64,000 nucleotides of DNA from Saturnia japonica (taxonomy: Eukaryota > Arthropoda > Insecta > Lepidoptera > Saturniidae). The notes below the pieces were generated by a model, which was given only the letters and a program-made list of their open reading frames with translations, was not told the origin of the DNA and did not search any database. The stretch covers positions 12,462,001 through 12,526,000 of the forward strand of contig CM065318.1 of NCBI GenBank assembly GCA_033032175.1, read 5' to 3'. Position 1 is the stretch's first letter. Every line of letters begins with the position of its first letter. The position numbers and the translations under genes were made by a program. Positions 11,706 through 24,200 of the stretch are shown one piece after another.

Positions 11706-11758
11706 ATGGTGGCTCCGTTGTTAGAACTTTCTAGGGAGTTTTTGTGGCACATCAAAAT
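11706..11758 (+). CDS. Candidate first coding exon of a divergent gene (unknown)
   Basis: ATG in a good context (AACAAGATGG) opens 17 codons, MVAPLLELSREFLWHIK, ending at a possible donor AAAAT|GTATGC. Read through, it stops after 25 codons. It sits head to head with almondex, 380 bp away. No matching downstream exon was found before 17.8 kb, so it may be chance. I do not recognise the peptide. Confidence 0.22.
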
Positions 11759-11889
11759 GTATGCTTCCAGTTTATATTTATAATCCATTTCACATTCATA
11801 AGCTATATCACACAAAACGCTACCAGTATTATATAATATAGTGTCTAAAACCTAAGTTATTGGACCTATACTACTAGTATTAAGCTGAA

Positions 11890-12495
11890 AAGTTTTTTGT
11901 TTGTTTGTTTGGTTGAACGCTCTAATATCAGGAACTACGTAATTAGATATCCCATTGATCGAAGAAGGCTTATAGGCTATATGACATCACGCTACGACCA
12001 ATAGAAACGAAGAATCAATGAAAAATATTGCAAAAACGGGGAAGGATTATTGCTTTTGAGAGCTTCCATTGCGTGCGCTACGTAAATGCTTAAAGTTACT
12101 CAACAATCATGTGTGACGGAATTGTTTCTCTTAAAAAGTTGTAGCATTTGGCTATCTTTTAAAGTTGACTCAATATAATCTTTTTTATGGTGATAAAATT
12201 TGTTCTAAAATAATGCATTATTTGCGAAGGTGTTTCTATATACATGGTATTATCCTTATTGAAATAAAATATTCGTCACAAGTATTTAATTTTGAACAAA
12301 ATTGTCCTTGACATCAATTGATTTCAATAAATGTCTTAGGAGATATCACAGTTTTAAAATAAATCCGCAGCAAAGTAAAGAAAGTTTCACCTCTTTTAGA
12401 ATTGTATTATAAGTGCCTACGACCCAATCTTTCTAACCCCCTCTCTCTCTCATGTGACGCAGACGAAGATGCGTGAGTCAGTTAGTTAAAAATAA
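11890..12495 (+). repeat. LINE/SINE-type remnant with GCAGACGAAG tail
   Basis: Starts near TTTTTTGTTTGTTTGTTTGG and ends CATGTGACGCAGACGAAGAT..GTCAGTTAGT (12450-12486), the same tail as at 7715-7756. No coding frame survives. Probably the 3' region of a lepidopteran RTE-like LINE or its non-autonomous derivative. Confidence 0.45.
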
Positions 12496-12694
12496 AAACC
12501 AAATACCAAAACATGTAATTTTAAGATCCCACTAAAATCTTCAATCGCTCAAATATCACCCATAAATATCGTTATTTATAATTAAATAATGAGTTGCTTT
12601 TTAATTTAATATTGTATTTTTGTGTTCAAAAGGATTGTAATATAAGTAATGGGACGCACCACCCGCGTCTTAACTATTTACGCAGTGTATAATA

Positions 12695-13345
12695 ATTTTT
12701 AGCTGTGCCCCACGGTTTCACCTGTGTTAATTTTATACGATAAACATCGCAACGCCAATGCACCCGTGTAGCCTATCATAATTGTTCTTCCCACAAATAC
12801 AAATTATTTGAATTTTTCATTATCTCCTAAACTGTGTGTCTAAATAACATGCAAAAGAGTAAAATTTAACTTCATAAAATTGTCTTTAAGATGAAATAAC
12901 TCTTGTTCGTAAGGAATAATATAACATGTGTAAAATCATGATCTTAAATCACTTTTTAATGTTAAACCATTATTTGTTATATAATAGCTTATTGTGGGTT
13001 ATGCATAACATATAGGCGTATGCTATAACGGACTATTTTAAAGATGTACTAAGGCCCAATATTTTTGTACAACATGTATTTACGTACAACTAAAAATTAT
13101 CGCAGCGCAAGTGGATAAAACTGTTCGGGAAAGCTTCGTGTTCCGACTTACTTTACAAAAATCAATATTAAAGGCTAGCAATGACGTGTATCTTGATGCT
13201 AAATAGACTATACTATTCCTTGTGAATCATGCTATTGTATACAAAATTTTTTTTTTTAATCAGACTAGTAGTTTCAGAGATTAGCGTGTTTAAACAAACA
13301 AACATAAAAACACTTCCGCTTTGTTATATTAGTATACATATAATA
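12695..13345 (+). repeat. Dispersed repeat family C, copy 1
   Basis: About 640 bp, beginning TAGCTGTGCCCCACGGTTTC and ending TTTAAACAAACAAAC..CACTTCCGCTTTGTTATATTAG. The whole length aligns by eye with 40167-40810. The opening phrase recurs in shorter form near 26925. This layout is that of the abundant GCTGTGCCCGCGG-type LINE fragments of Lepidoptera. No protein is encoded. Confidence 0.6.
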
Positions 13346-14454
13346 TATAGTACAGATAATACTTTTAAAAGTTTAAAGAATATTGCTACTATGAAAACCA
13401 AATTTCGAGGATAAAAGGTCGTAAAATAATATGAAAAAAAAACATCGTTTAAATTTTATTCAACCTTGTTAAACAACAAAATTTGGTACAAGATTGGCAT
13501 TCCCGTTATTAACAATATTTTTTGTCTTTTTATTCAAATATGTTAATTTAAATTGATTAAGAAAGTTGTGGTTCTAAATATTTCAGGTTTTAATTAAATT
13601 TGTCAAGAAAATATAAATTAATTAATTTTTAAAAAGATTGATTACTTTTAAAAAAAATTGATAATTAATTAATCGATTTTAGTATTTAAAAAAATAATCA
13701 ATTTTAATTTTTTTTTAATTTACATCCCTAGTGAATAGCTATGGGCAGGGTCTCCAGATTTCATTTTCGAAATTTCTCCATGGTGGTCAAAAAATTTCCC
13801 CAAATTGGTACTATTTCAGCAACTTCTCCCCAAAAAACTTAAAACTGCCTATTCCTTTAATTTTATTTTTTTTGTATAGGCAACTTTAATAGGCGGAGAA
13901 TATGTGTTCAGAAACATAAAATGCCATCTTACATAGGCAAAAATTTTACTATTTTTTCAATTTATAAATAATAACGTATTCTGACCAGATAAACAAAAAA
14001 GATGGCTATAGGGGAGTCACATTTGCTTTCTTCGTGCTGTCGATATGTCGATGTCTGCTGAATATGCTTAGAGATGCTGCTGCGTCAGCACCCTTCATTA
14101 GACGTTAAGAATTAGATATAAGCTTCCAGTCAGTTTTCTGTTTCGACGTGTAATCTCCGTAAATAATTTTGTATTTCTATTTCCAAATATATATATTTCA
14201 GTGTAAAAAAAACACCTTTTTTTAAACCCCAATTAAGGGTCCTCGTATAACAGTGCGTTCTTCTCTGTTGTAATGATTTTCTATCAGTGGGTATAGTAAC
14301 GTTAAAATTAGTTAACAAAGCTAATTAAGTTGCTTATAAATAACAAAAGTATAACTATAGCTGTATAACTTTTACAGTACATATCTAATATGAAATACAA
14401 ATTTTCTCTGCCATAAAAATTATAAAAACACATGCAATGTAGGTAACATTTGTT
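13346..14454. other. No gene seen; AT-rich
   Basis: Rich in A/T homopolymers; 13600-13730 repeats phrases such as AATTGATTAATTAA and resembles 11480-11560. Minus-strand frames near 14130-14318 look like chance. Confidence 0.4.
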
Positions 14455-14560
14455 TTTACCCGACCGCGAAAAAAGAGGGTTATATTTTTCCAGCGTATGT
14501 ATGTATATTGTCTATATCTATGGTACGCTCTGTAGCCTAAACGGTTTGAGGGGTTTTATC
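14455..14560 (+). repeat. Dispersed repeat family D, plus copy
   Basis: TACCCGACCGCGAAAAAAGAGGGTTATA..CGTATGTATGTATATTG..GTACGCTCTGTAGCCTAAAC. An inverted copy lies at 17625-17720 (CTCCTTTTTCGCAGTCGGGTA), so the two face each other 3.1 kb apart. Confidence 0.5.
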
Positions 14561-15310
14561 ATATGAGGTGTCACTAGATTCGTCTTAATTGTGGGAATGA
14601 CATATGCAGAGATTGTTATCATAAATTCGGAAGAATCTTAATTCGCATGGTAATGTCGAGTGTGAGAAACGTGAAAAGCTCTCTCTTTCAGCTAACACCG
14701 GCCGACTATTGCCATTATTAACAATAATAAAGGATAGCTGACAGTAGAATAATAGTGTCTTCAATAATTTGTTATACATTGCGTAGGAATAATGCATTGC
14801 ATTGCTTGTTGCTGTAATAATTATCACCTTTGCAACAGGAACGCTAAAAGAAAGGGGATTTGAAGAGAAAGAGAGAATGTACATCATCCAACAGAGACAG
14901 TACAGTCAATTTGTCGAGCTACTATAAAAAAACAGTAAATATTTTCAAAAAGAAGTTGTGAAGTTTGTATTAAAATATCAGAGATGGCATTAGCAGAAGC
15001 ATGGTTTACAACTGTACGTGTACGTATTGTACATTTACGACAATTGCATGCCCTCGTATGATAGCAAATTATAAGAAAATACGGTACTTTTAACAATATA
15101 AGAATTAAAAAATAGGTCCCCTGGAGCAGAAATTTGTGAAGTACGACGATAGTTTTGGTCCAATTCAGGAAAATACGACAATTTCGAAGTTGATGGTACG
15201 ATCATCGCCACGCTTTAGGTTGTGAACCCTGAGTAGAAATAGTTGTTAGTGGTACGACTATGCATAAAGTTCTTCCACAAATATCCTGTGGAAGCGATTA
15301 TCACCACCAC
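14561..15310. other. No gene seen
   Basis: Minus-strand frames of 70-100 codons at 14585-15096 carry no recognisable motif, splice sites or start context. Confidence 0.35.
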
Positions 15311-15317
15311 CACATTA

Positions 15318-16145
15318 AAAGGGAGGATCCTCCGACCAGACGGGTGTTATTTTTGGCGGGCAGCTGCCCAACGGTTGTTGTCGAGATGTACACCCGCACA
15401 CAACAATATCGCGATGTAGGGATGCGAGATAGACGTCCCTATGTCGATGTCACTACAATCCTCAATGCCAAAAATTTCCCCCAAATTGGGGACCATTTAG
15501 GCTCCAAAGTGTGAGGATGAACTTCCTGGCGATAGCGAGCGGTGCGATGGTAGAAAGTATTCGCTCACAAAGTAAATGAGACACACGTTGATCTTCAATA
15601 AAGCACAGTGCCAACACCCGCACACCCACCGCCGCGACCTCCCTCTCTCGCGGCAACTCAAGCCTAGGTCCGTTCCTCGGTGTGAAACCCTTGAGTCTGG
15701 CAGCCGCCAGCGCGATACAAGTGACATTGCCCTTGCAATCACTTAGCTACCCACATACATCATTACACACAATATGTTCAAACATACATACGTGCAAACC
15801 ACATAGGTTCTGTAAGGAACCTTTTTTTCTTTTTACGTTGGTTAGTGTAGACCATATTTTAGATCACTAAATACATATACACATTTTCCTTCCTTCCTCC
15901 CAGGAGGCAGGGACATATATATATTTAGCTCGAATCTTACGGATAGGGAATTAGTCACATCGCGACTTCTTTGCAATCGCGGCAACAACCCAAGCCGAGG
16001 TCCAGCCGTTTTTGCATCCTTGCGCGCATGTGGCCCACGTTTTCCCGGCTGAGTGCCTTGAGCGCTCGACCCCAGGCCCGGTAAAGCTGTAAAAGCCATC
16101 AGCGGCTCTGTTTTTGGATAGGGCCCCTCAGGCTAACAGTAAGAT
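15318..16145 (-). repeat. Family A repeat, long copy, with palindromic block
   Basis: Bases 15585-16140 are the reverse complement of the copy at 40990-41710: GCAACTCAAGCCTAGGTCCG, CTCCCAGGAGGCAGGGACAT, AGGGAATTAGTCACATCGCG, and the 3' end GGGGCCCCTCAGGCTAACAGT-like (shared with four other copies), followed by an A-rich run at 16154-16174. The palindromic block GGAGGATCCTCC precedes it at 15322-15333. No long coding frame; probably the 3' portion of an unclassified retroposon. Confidence 0.6.
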
Positions 16146-16629
16146 CAGATAGAAAAAAATAAAAGAAAAAAAACAGTGCCAACAGCTGACTTGCAAGATG
16201 CTTATCCACTTGTTAGTGTTGAAGAAAGTCTCGCTAATCCTTGGTCCGAGCACTGTCCATTAATTAAAATTCATGTTTTGCTTTTCTTTATTATTTTGAT
16301 GCCAGTAAGGAACAACCTAACCTTAACGTCTGTCTAGGCATTTTTATCACAGCGCTTTATTTTCCAGAATTAAATTAGATAATACCTGTGTTCTGAAAAA
16401 AATTAAGATAGTATTATCGAAAGGTAGTCTAAAACCTCATCGCGTATCACAAGAGGAAGGGGAAGAGTAGTTGCTGATAAGCATTACGTGATTAATGAAC
16501 GACCCCTAATAGTGAATTTTTTGTTATATTTTGAAAACAGAGCTTTTTTGTAAAGATTTTTTTTAGCGTTATAGGTATAAGCGTTGTGGTCACAATCTCA
16601 CGTGATCGTAAGTAACGATGTGGCCCAAA

Positions 16630-16872
16630 ATGTTATCGTGCTGAGCCTAGTGGTAGACTAGCTCTCAAGTGCAGCTACCAGGAACACACCTATGGGTGTT
16701 TAGTCACAGATTTTCAACTTGAGGGTGGTAGCTAGCCAGGCGGGCACTAGAAAACGTCCTATCTGGTGGTATTGGTATACCATAGCATAGTTGCTATGGT
16801 TTTATCACGATGTTTTCCTTCATCGAAAGCTCAGGCTCATTGTAGGGATTCGAACTCACGTCTATCGACGCG
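16630..16872 (-). repeat. tRNA-derived SINE
   Basis: On the minus strand the copy contains GAGTTCGAATCCC (16857-16845), a near-consensus RNA polymerase III B box, followed by the tract AAAACATCGTGATAAAACCA that typifies lepidopteran SINEs. The body (GCTAGCTACCACCCTCAAG..TGCACTTGAGAGC) is shared with 32735-32930 on the plus strand, which lacks the B-box end. Confidence 0.65.
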
Positions 16873-16879
16873 AAGGAGT

Positions 16880-17624
16880 ACTTGTATTTTATAACACTGT
16901 ACATATTATGCATAATTATGAATCGTTAAAATAACTTTAAAAAAGGCTAAATTATTAAAAAGGCAACAAGAAACCCGACTAAATATTTATTTTTCTATTT
17001 TGCTTTTTATTTGAATGCCAAACGTTGAATATAAATATTATATAGCTTACGTCATTACCACAATTAAGGCGACTCTAACGACACCTCACATGCTAAAATC
17101 CATCAACTCTTTAGGCCAATGGTTCCGAAAGTTGACTGGACCGCGACTCATCTAGCAAAAGCTTCCAAATGTAGGAGTCACCTTTTTGCTCTCCATGAAC
17201 AAAAAAAGGGACATAACTATAAAAAACCGAATGAAGGACTGTTTAAACAGTAAAAAAAAATCTCAGACTCAAATGATGTTAATACTTTAATTAAATTCAA
17301 GGAGTGCTCTTCCAATTACAAGGAAGTATGTATTTGTTTCCTATTATTTGTCATTACATCTTTATAGGCATCGACTTCAATTTTAGTCACTTTTAATCGA
17401 ATGAGTATGACACATCCAATTTATTTCTATATTTAGTTCATCAAACAGACAAGTATAGGAATCAGCAATCGAGAGCCAGAATTTCGTTAACTGCTTGGAA
17501 TTGAAAGAAGTTTGTTTGTTTCAATTCCTCACTTGCTTTTTTGACATTTTAGTCGGCGATTGATGTGTCGTCCTATTTTTCAGGGCTTATACAATGTTGC
17601 GACCCATAGTTTGGGAAAAGCTGC
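16880..17624. other. Intergenic, no gene seen
   Basis: AT-rich, with an AATTAAGGCGACTCTAACG..GGTTCCGAAAGTTGACTGG stretch of unknown nature at 17060-17200. No splice-bounded coding segment on either strand. Confidence 0.35.
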
Positions 17625-17720
17625 TTTAGGCTACAGAGCGTGCTTAAAGAAATAGACATAGGTACATACACTCGAGGAACATACTTAACACTCCTTTTTC
17701 GCAGTCGGGTACTAAAGCTT
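17625..17720 (-). repeat. Dispersed repeat family D, inverted copy
   Basis: Reverse complement of the family D unit at 14455-14560, about 75% alike by eye. It lies 150 bp beyond the 3' end of the RAP1-like gene. Confidence 0.5.
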
Positions 17721-17796
17721 TGTAAAAATGTAACCAATAGTAGATAAAAATATTATTAGGAATGAAATGATTAAAAACTTACGAAATATATTAACA

Positions 17797-17842
17797 TTTA
17801 TTAATTGAATCATCATTGAATTAACGCACAGCGCTATTTATT
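17797..17842 (-). promoter_or_regulatory. Two poly(A) signals of the RAP1-like gene
   Basis: AATAAA on the minus strand at 17842-17837 and 17802-17797, 31-76 bp beyond the stop codon (17875-17873). Their position fits cleavage shortly downstream. Confidence 0.6.
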
Positions 17843-17872
17843 ATTGCGTATTAGAAACATGAATAATCCACT

Positions 17873-18237
17873 TTAATTCCAATCAATATTAAAGGCACTT
17901 AATAAATCTACATCAGCATTAGACTTTCTAGCGTCATCGTTCTCTTTGGACGCTTCAGTAATATCAGATAACTCTGGTATCGCGCAAGTTATAGGAAATA
18001 TTTGTTTTAAATTGGCACCGGATCCCGCTCCTGTGACTTGGTGGCGTACAGGATTCGTGTTCGACATTTCATCTTCACTAAATAGAAACCATTTAGTTTG
18101 CTTGATAGGTAAATTTGTTTGCGTAGGTAATTCATCGGACAGATCTTCTGTTATAAGACTAGAATTATCGTCCCCATCATTTTGACTCTTACACATCATT
18201 TCAATTCCATTTTTAATATTACTCTTTGATTTTAGTT
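17873..18237 (-). CDS. RAP1-like gene, last coding exon
   Basis: 365 bases, acceptor TTTCAG, ending with TAA at 17875-17873. The C terminus reads DVDLLSAFNIDWN, a short hydrophobic, acidic tail that could be a binding motif. AATAAA signals follow within 80 bp. Confidence 0.85.
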
Positions 18238-21200
18238 CTGAAATATGAATAAGATTGATGAAAATTAACTGTTACCTATTTAAAGAGACGTAATAATTAC
18301 ATTAGTTAAAAGAGTACTATTTGTAATGTTCTAATTTGGATATTTTAAAAATAAAAATTGAGACAATTTTGCTTCTTTTATTATAATATTATTAGTCAAC
18401 ACCAAGCACGGATCAAGTTTTAAGTTTGGAGGGTCATGGATTGAAGTTTGATACAATATAGAACTTATTAAAAAAATAGAAAACAAGTAAAATTTGGTAC
18501 AATAAAAAAGTATGTTTAGTTTTTGGGAGAGTCGATGACACCTATGATCTCCTTAGATCAGTACCTGTTAAATAGCGGTAGCACTTACTAAAATTTCTAT
18601 GTTTGGTTTTATGGATAAAAGTTCCTTTTTTGTCACAAGGTTGTATTTAAACATTTTGCTTCTGAAAATAAACTTTTACTTGGGTAAATAGAAGCAAGTT
18701 TGCATGAAAATACTATAAGCTCTAAAGTTCTCATGAGATATGAAAATTTTTATGCAGAAATTGTGATATGCCACATAAGTAACGATGACGTGTCTAACCG
18801 ATGCTAAAAATAAGGAAAGGTATTTTAAAATATAAAGAATGAGAAAATAGCATAACATAACATATCCGCGAAAAAGTTTTCAATAATCTTATAATTTTGT
18901 ACGATCACCGTAAAGTAATAATTAAAAAACTTACGATTATTAAAAACTTCAAAATTTGGAACATTATTATTATCTATAAGCTTCGTATCTTTTTCGATGC
19001 GGAGGAAGTCGTCTAAATTGAAGTCTTGCCCGTCATCAGAACGTACAGAATCACTATTCAGTGATACAACTGTGCGATTGTTTTCTATCAATTCCACACT
19101 ATCCCCTATACATTCGTTAGCGCGAAGACATGTTTCTGAATGATTATGAATAAGCTCTACACTATTATCAGCATCTTGAGGGAAGACAATCATCTTTGTA
19201 TCATTTATTCCACTATCGGTACAGACGGACATCCTAATGTCATTTCGTACAACTTTTTCACAATTATCTTTCGATTTATTTGATTTTGGCTTTAAGATTT
19301 TCACTCTGATGATATCTTTCTTTTGTTTTCTTTTACCATTATTATTCGCATTTAACTCTTCATAGTCCATAGCATTTTCATCAAATACTTGGATTGAAGG
19401 TGGACACGATGATGCACCAACTAAAGAACAACATTCCATGTTCTCTTCAATTATAGTATCGACGTTAGCGTTTTTCGACTTTTTAAATCCTTTCTTTTTA
19501 AGTGGAGTTGAACAGCGTTTTATTGTCCCGGATTTTTTTGTATTACTCTCAATATTATTATCTACTTCCATATTTTGTACCTTATCTTTTCTCGTACTTT
19601 CCAATAACAACTCCTGTAATTTTCTATCTATAGAGTCAGATGAATTATCATAAATTTTAACAGAGCGAATTTCTTTTATAAGCGATTCGGTAATCGCTGA
19701 TTTGGTGTTTCTATTCGGAGACCTATCTGTATCTATCGCACACATTTGTTGCATTAGAGGCAAGGTAATGTCCATTCCTGATATTGAATACTTGAATTGC
19801 GAGTGTTTATCTATATCATTAATACCATTTATTTGGTTCATTGTATGACGTTCATTAATGCTATTTAGTAAATCTTTACTTAAGGACATATTTTCTACCA
19901 AAGACAATTCAGGTGACAGGGGTAAAGAAACGTTACTAGAACTACCCACATCATTAGCATTACTTTTTTTATTAATATATTCTTCATTGGACACTGCTTC
20001 GAAGCGCCGCGCTTTGATATTTTTCTCAATGGTATATATTTCATCTATCCGTTCTAGCATGTTTGATGACTGGGCTCTATGTGGGAACAAATATTGGTAG
20101 GATTCTGAGTTATAGTTTGCACTTGAATGTTGCTTAGTGTTATTTATTTTTGATAGGCTTTGTAAAGAATTACTGGTATCATATGGATGATTGAGAATCA
20201 GGTTATGTTGTGATCTCAAAACGTGACTTCTACGGCGTTTAGTACGACGCACTATCGTGGATAATTTCTTTCTCTTCTTTAATCGAATAGGGCTATTATC
20301 TGACTCGTGATAGCCTTGTGTACTTTCAGAGATTCGTGATAAGCTGTCAGGGGACGTGATGTCAGCGGGTTTATTTAGGCTGTTAAGAGAAAGTTGGTGT
20401 TAAAGCAAGACATGCGGGATAGCAGAAGCTAAAATGCAATAAGATGAGGCAATGCAAATTAATGGAAGCAGGTTTGCTAAATAATCTTAAAAGTATAAAA
20501 AACTTTAAAAATATTTCTTTCCCTACATACAGTACTCGCCAATCATTTTGGACACTCTGAATATAGCCCCACTTAGCTGCACAGAACACATATTTAGGTA
20601 TCAACGGGAAGTAAAGAAGGGCATGGGCAGGGAACGCCCGCCCGCACACTTCCCTCTGCCTGCTTTGGCCCGGGCACTGCACTGTGTATTAGTGCGAGTG
20701 TTACAACCGTACACGAACCATTACTGTACCAAGCGCAAGCCCGAACTTGCCGCTATTTTCGGAGCGGCCAAAAACATTGGCAAGAACTGTAAAAGAATGT
20801 CATGATACGATAATTATGTAAAAATTGTATTTTACCACTCATCCAAAGGTTTATATATAGATATTTTAAAAGAAATAAAATCCGCAAATGTAATTTAAGT
20901 ATTTATTGATTTCAAAATCCACCTGCTCCCATTTAGTTTATAAAATTAAAAACACAATATTTTGACAGCTCTATAACTACCTACTGCTTTATAGAATTTC
21001 AATTAACACAAGACAAATTCTGCAATAAAATTAAAGAGGTATAACAATGATAAGATATAATAACTAAAAAAAAAAGCAACACTAATCAAAGTCAAAAACT
21101 TGGAACCGATATTTTATGTCAACACGTTTACTTTCAGAGATTTCTCAAAACTTAACATTGATATTGAAAATCAGACAAATTAAATACTACATAATAATGT

Positions 21201-24200
21201 AAGCCCTGCAGATGTCATTTTGCCCTTTCCAGTAGTCATAAACTCAACCGTAAGGCCACTTATCGCATTCAGGGATAGCTTAAAACCCTTATCCATGAAA
21301 AAACACTTAGTTTTACCATCTTTCATGTTGATCTATCTTACTACATAATTAAAATTAAGGAAATAAACAGCTCTTAACATTTATCGTATCGACATAAAAT
21401 AAATTTAAATCACAAAATAATTTAAATATTGTGTTCATTAAAATGTTCATCATAAATATCATACTATATACAGCAGTGGTAGTCAACCTGGTCCCTAAAC
21501 GCCCACCAGGGGGAGGCCCAACTTACGTGGTGGACGCCAGGGGTTTGAAAAATATTAAAATAAAGTATTTGGTAAGTAATTTATAATTAGTATTGATATG
21601 CTTTAACTAAATAACTCTTACTGTGATACCGATAGGAGGTTAGAAAACTTTTCTACTAACAAAGATATAAAAGTAGCGTAGAATATATATATATATATAT
21701 TATATAAAGGTTGACTAACCCTAATCTATAGTATGATAATTTAAATAATTCAACAGAATTATACATTGTATAAAATCATCAAATACAAGCATATGTATAT
21801 TGACCAAACTTATAATTCATTTTGTATAAGGCATTTTACCCCTGATTAGGTTCATTTAATTTTATCAAGACACCAATAAAATTTTTTTAGATAGGTGAGT
21901 GTCGAGACACGTCTGCGGAACGTACGGCGCCGATCGTTCGGTTGAATACGCTCGCAGTGTTTTTCAAGTTCCCTATGACACATCAGCCGAAATTACGTCG
22001 CGTTCGGCGTAGCGCCGAACTTCCCTTCGAGTGATTATTTCAGCCAAAACGCATTCAATGTGTTTTGTATAGCAAGCGAGACGTCACGTGACGCGTTACA
22101 CGACTGAATATTCGGCGTATGCTTTTCAGGTGCGGCGGCGGCGGTCAGGCTTCTTTTTTTTAGTTCTTCTTCTTCTAATCTCTCTATAATAGCCAATATT
22201 GTAATAAAATCCATTTTTCTAGGCATTTCAATACGTCACAACCGCACACCACTAGTGCCGACACCGACTGACGACAACGCCACGTAATCTTCCGTCGCGT
22301 ACCGCGCTGAACAAGACGCCGCGTTCTGAGCGTTTAGTTTGTCACACTAACGGAATATTATGACAGAAACTTCAGCCGCTAAACTTTCGGCCCCGAACCT
22401 TCGGCAGATGTGTCGCTAGACTAAAAGTACACTATACTGATTAAAATATAGAAAAAAAATTAAAATAATTTTTACTTCTGCCATTTAAAAAAACCTATCG
22501 ATTTTGAAAAACTACCGCATTTACAATTTATATTCTTAACTTTAAAATATCATTCTGATTTTTATTCATCTTAAGTCCACAATTGTAGGGTAAAAGTTTA
22601 AATCATAGATGTAGTATATATAATCTATGGTTTAAATTTAAATTTTATGACTCAATATTATCCTATCATATAAGTGGCCAAAAGTAATAGGAGACATTGA
22701 TCCCGATAAAAAAAAAAAAATATATATATTATTATGATGAAATCACATAATTCAATGGAATGGACTGACCATTTTTAAAACACACAGATTAAAAAAACTA
22801 CATATAAGTAATAGAAGTTGATTGCCAACCTCTAATCCCTGGAAAGACTCTAAAAGAAGAACCACTAAACAATTATCAAATTATATATTTGTCAGATTAC
22901 AAACTCATTAATGTTTCGAGACTAGATGCGATTGAATAAAATCTACCGGTTTAAATCAAAACGGTATTTAAACATTAAAAAAAATAAATGGTTACATCAA
23001 TACTTAAAATTAAGATATAATTTTTAAAAACTTCGCTTGATGTCCACACGGCCATTTTTTTTAGTTTATAATATATTATGGAAATGCATTTACAGTTGGT
23101 TATCTTAATTGTAATTAGTTCAAAACGATTATACTATGTTCATGGTAAGAAAGATTGCATGACATATCCATAGAATGTAAAAAGTTAACACACGCGAAAT
23201 TATATGAAATGTAAAACAAGCATTTCGACTATAGATTATGATTATAAAATAATAATGAAACTGAAAAACCCTATAAAAATATTTTTTGCACGCCAGAATC
23301 CTAAATAATTTCCTCCATACAACGATTTTAGATAATTTTCTTTTTTTTCTTACTACGTGCAATACATACAGTAATGGCCCTCAAAAGTAAATTAGACCTA
23401 AATAAACAAATCAATAACTCGAAATAATCGAATACCGTTGAATATTAAAATTATTTGCAGTTCTTTAATTTGGGAAAAATATTATTACGATCAGACTAAA
23501 ATAGAAAAAAAAAAAACATTATTTCGAAATCTGTGGAATCCTGTAGAATGTACCCGAAACATCGAGTATGTTTTCAAAGGTTCAAGGAAGCATTAGTTTA
23601 ATTCACACATACAAAGAACTTATTGCTTGGATGGCATCAACAAACAATGCTCCTAAAAATTGTTTGCTCCCCTTCTTTTTTAATTGATGGCTCATGTTTG
23701 TTTATAACATAGATGCAATACTACATCTATGGTTTATAACCTTTTTAAGCGTTAACTAACCTTCAGTTGTCTTCTAGTAATTTCGAGATTGTCTCGTTTG
23801 ACTATTTAAGCGACCCGAGTCAGTTCTATTTTTAGAAGCGAAGTGAAAACAAGCGATATTAAAGAATAAATCAACAAGACGACCATAGGGAGAGAAAGTG
23901 AGAAAACTACGTTATGAAAAGGCGATTTGTGAATTTGTATTTTTACTACCCACGGGAGTAGCAATGTGTATGTTTTTATAATTCCTACATTTTTAATGCA
24001 GTAACACATGACAAAGTAGCGACGTCAGATACGTATAGATATTTTGGTGTAGAATGCGATATTTGACTATATTTTAGCAAACAATAAATACCCCACCATT
24101 TTGTTGTTTGTCTTCAGATACCTACTAAATACATGTGCGAAAGCTGTGTATGTCAAGTGTCGCCGATTGCGATATCAGTTGTTGTTACTAGTTTATTTAT

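Noticed and set aside
14585..15096. Two minus-strand frames of 70-100 codons
   Set aside because: No motif, no splice context, AT-rich intergenic setting.
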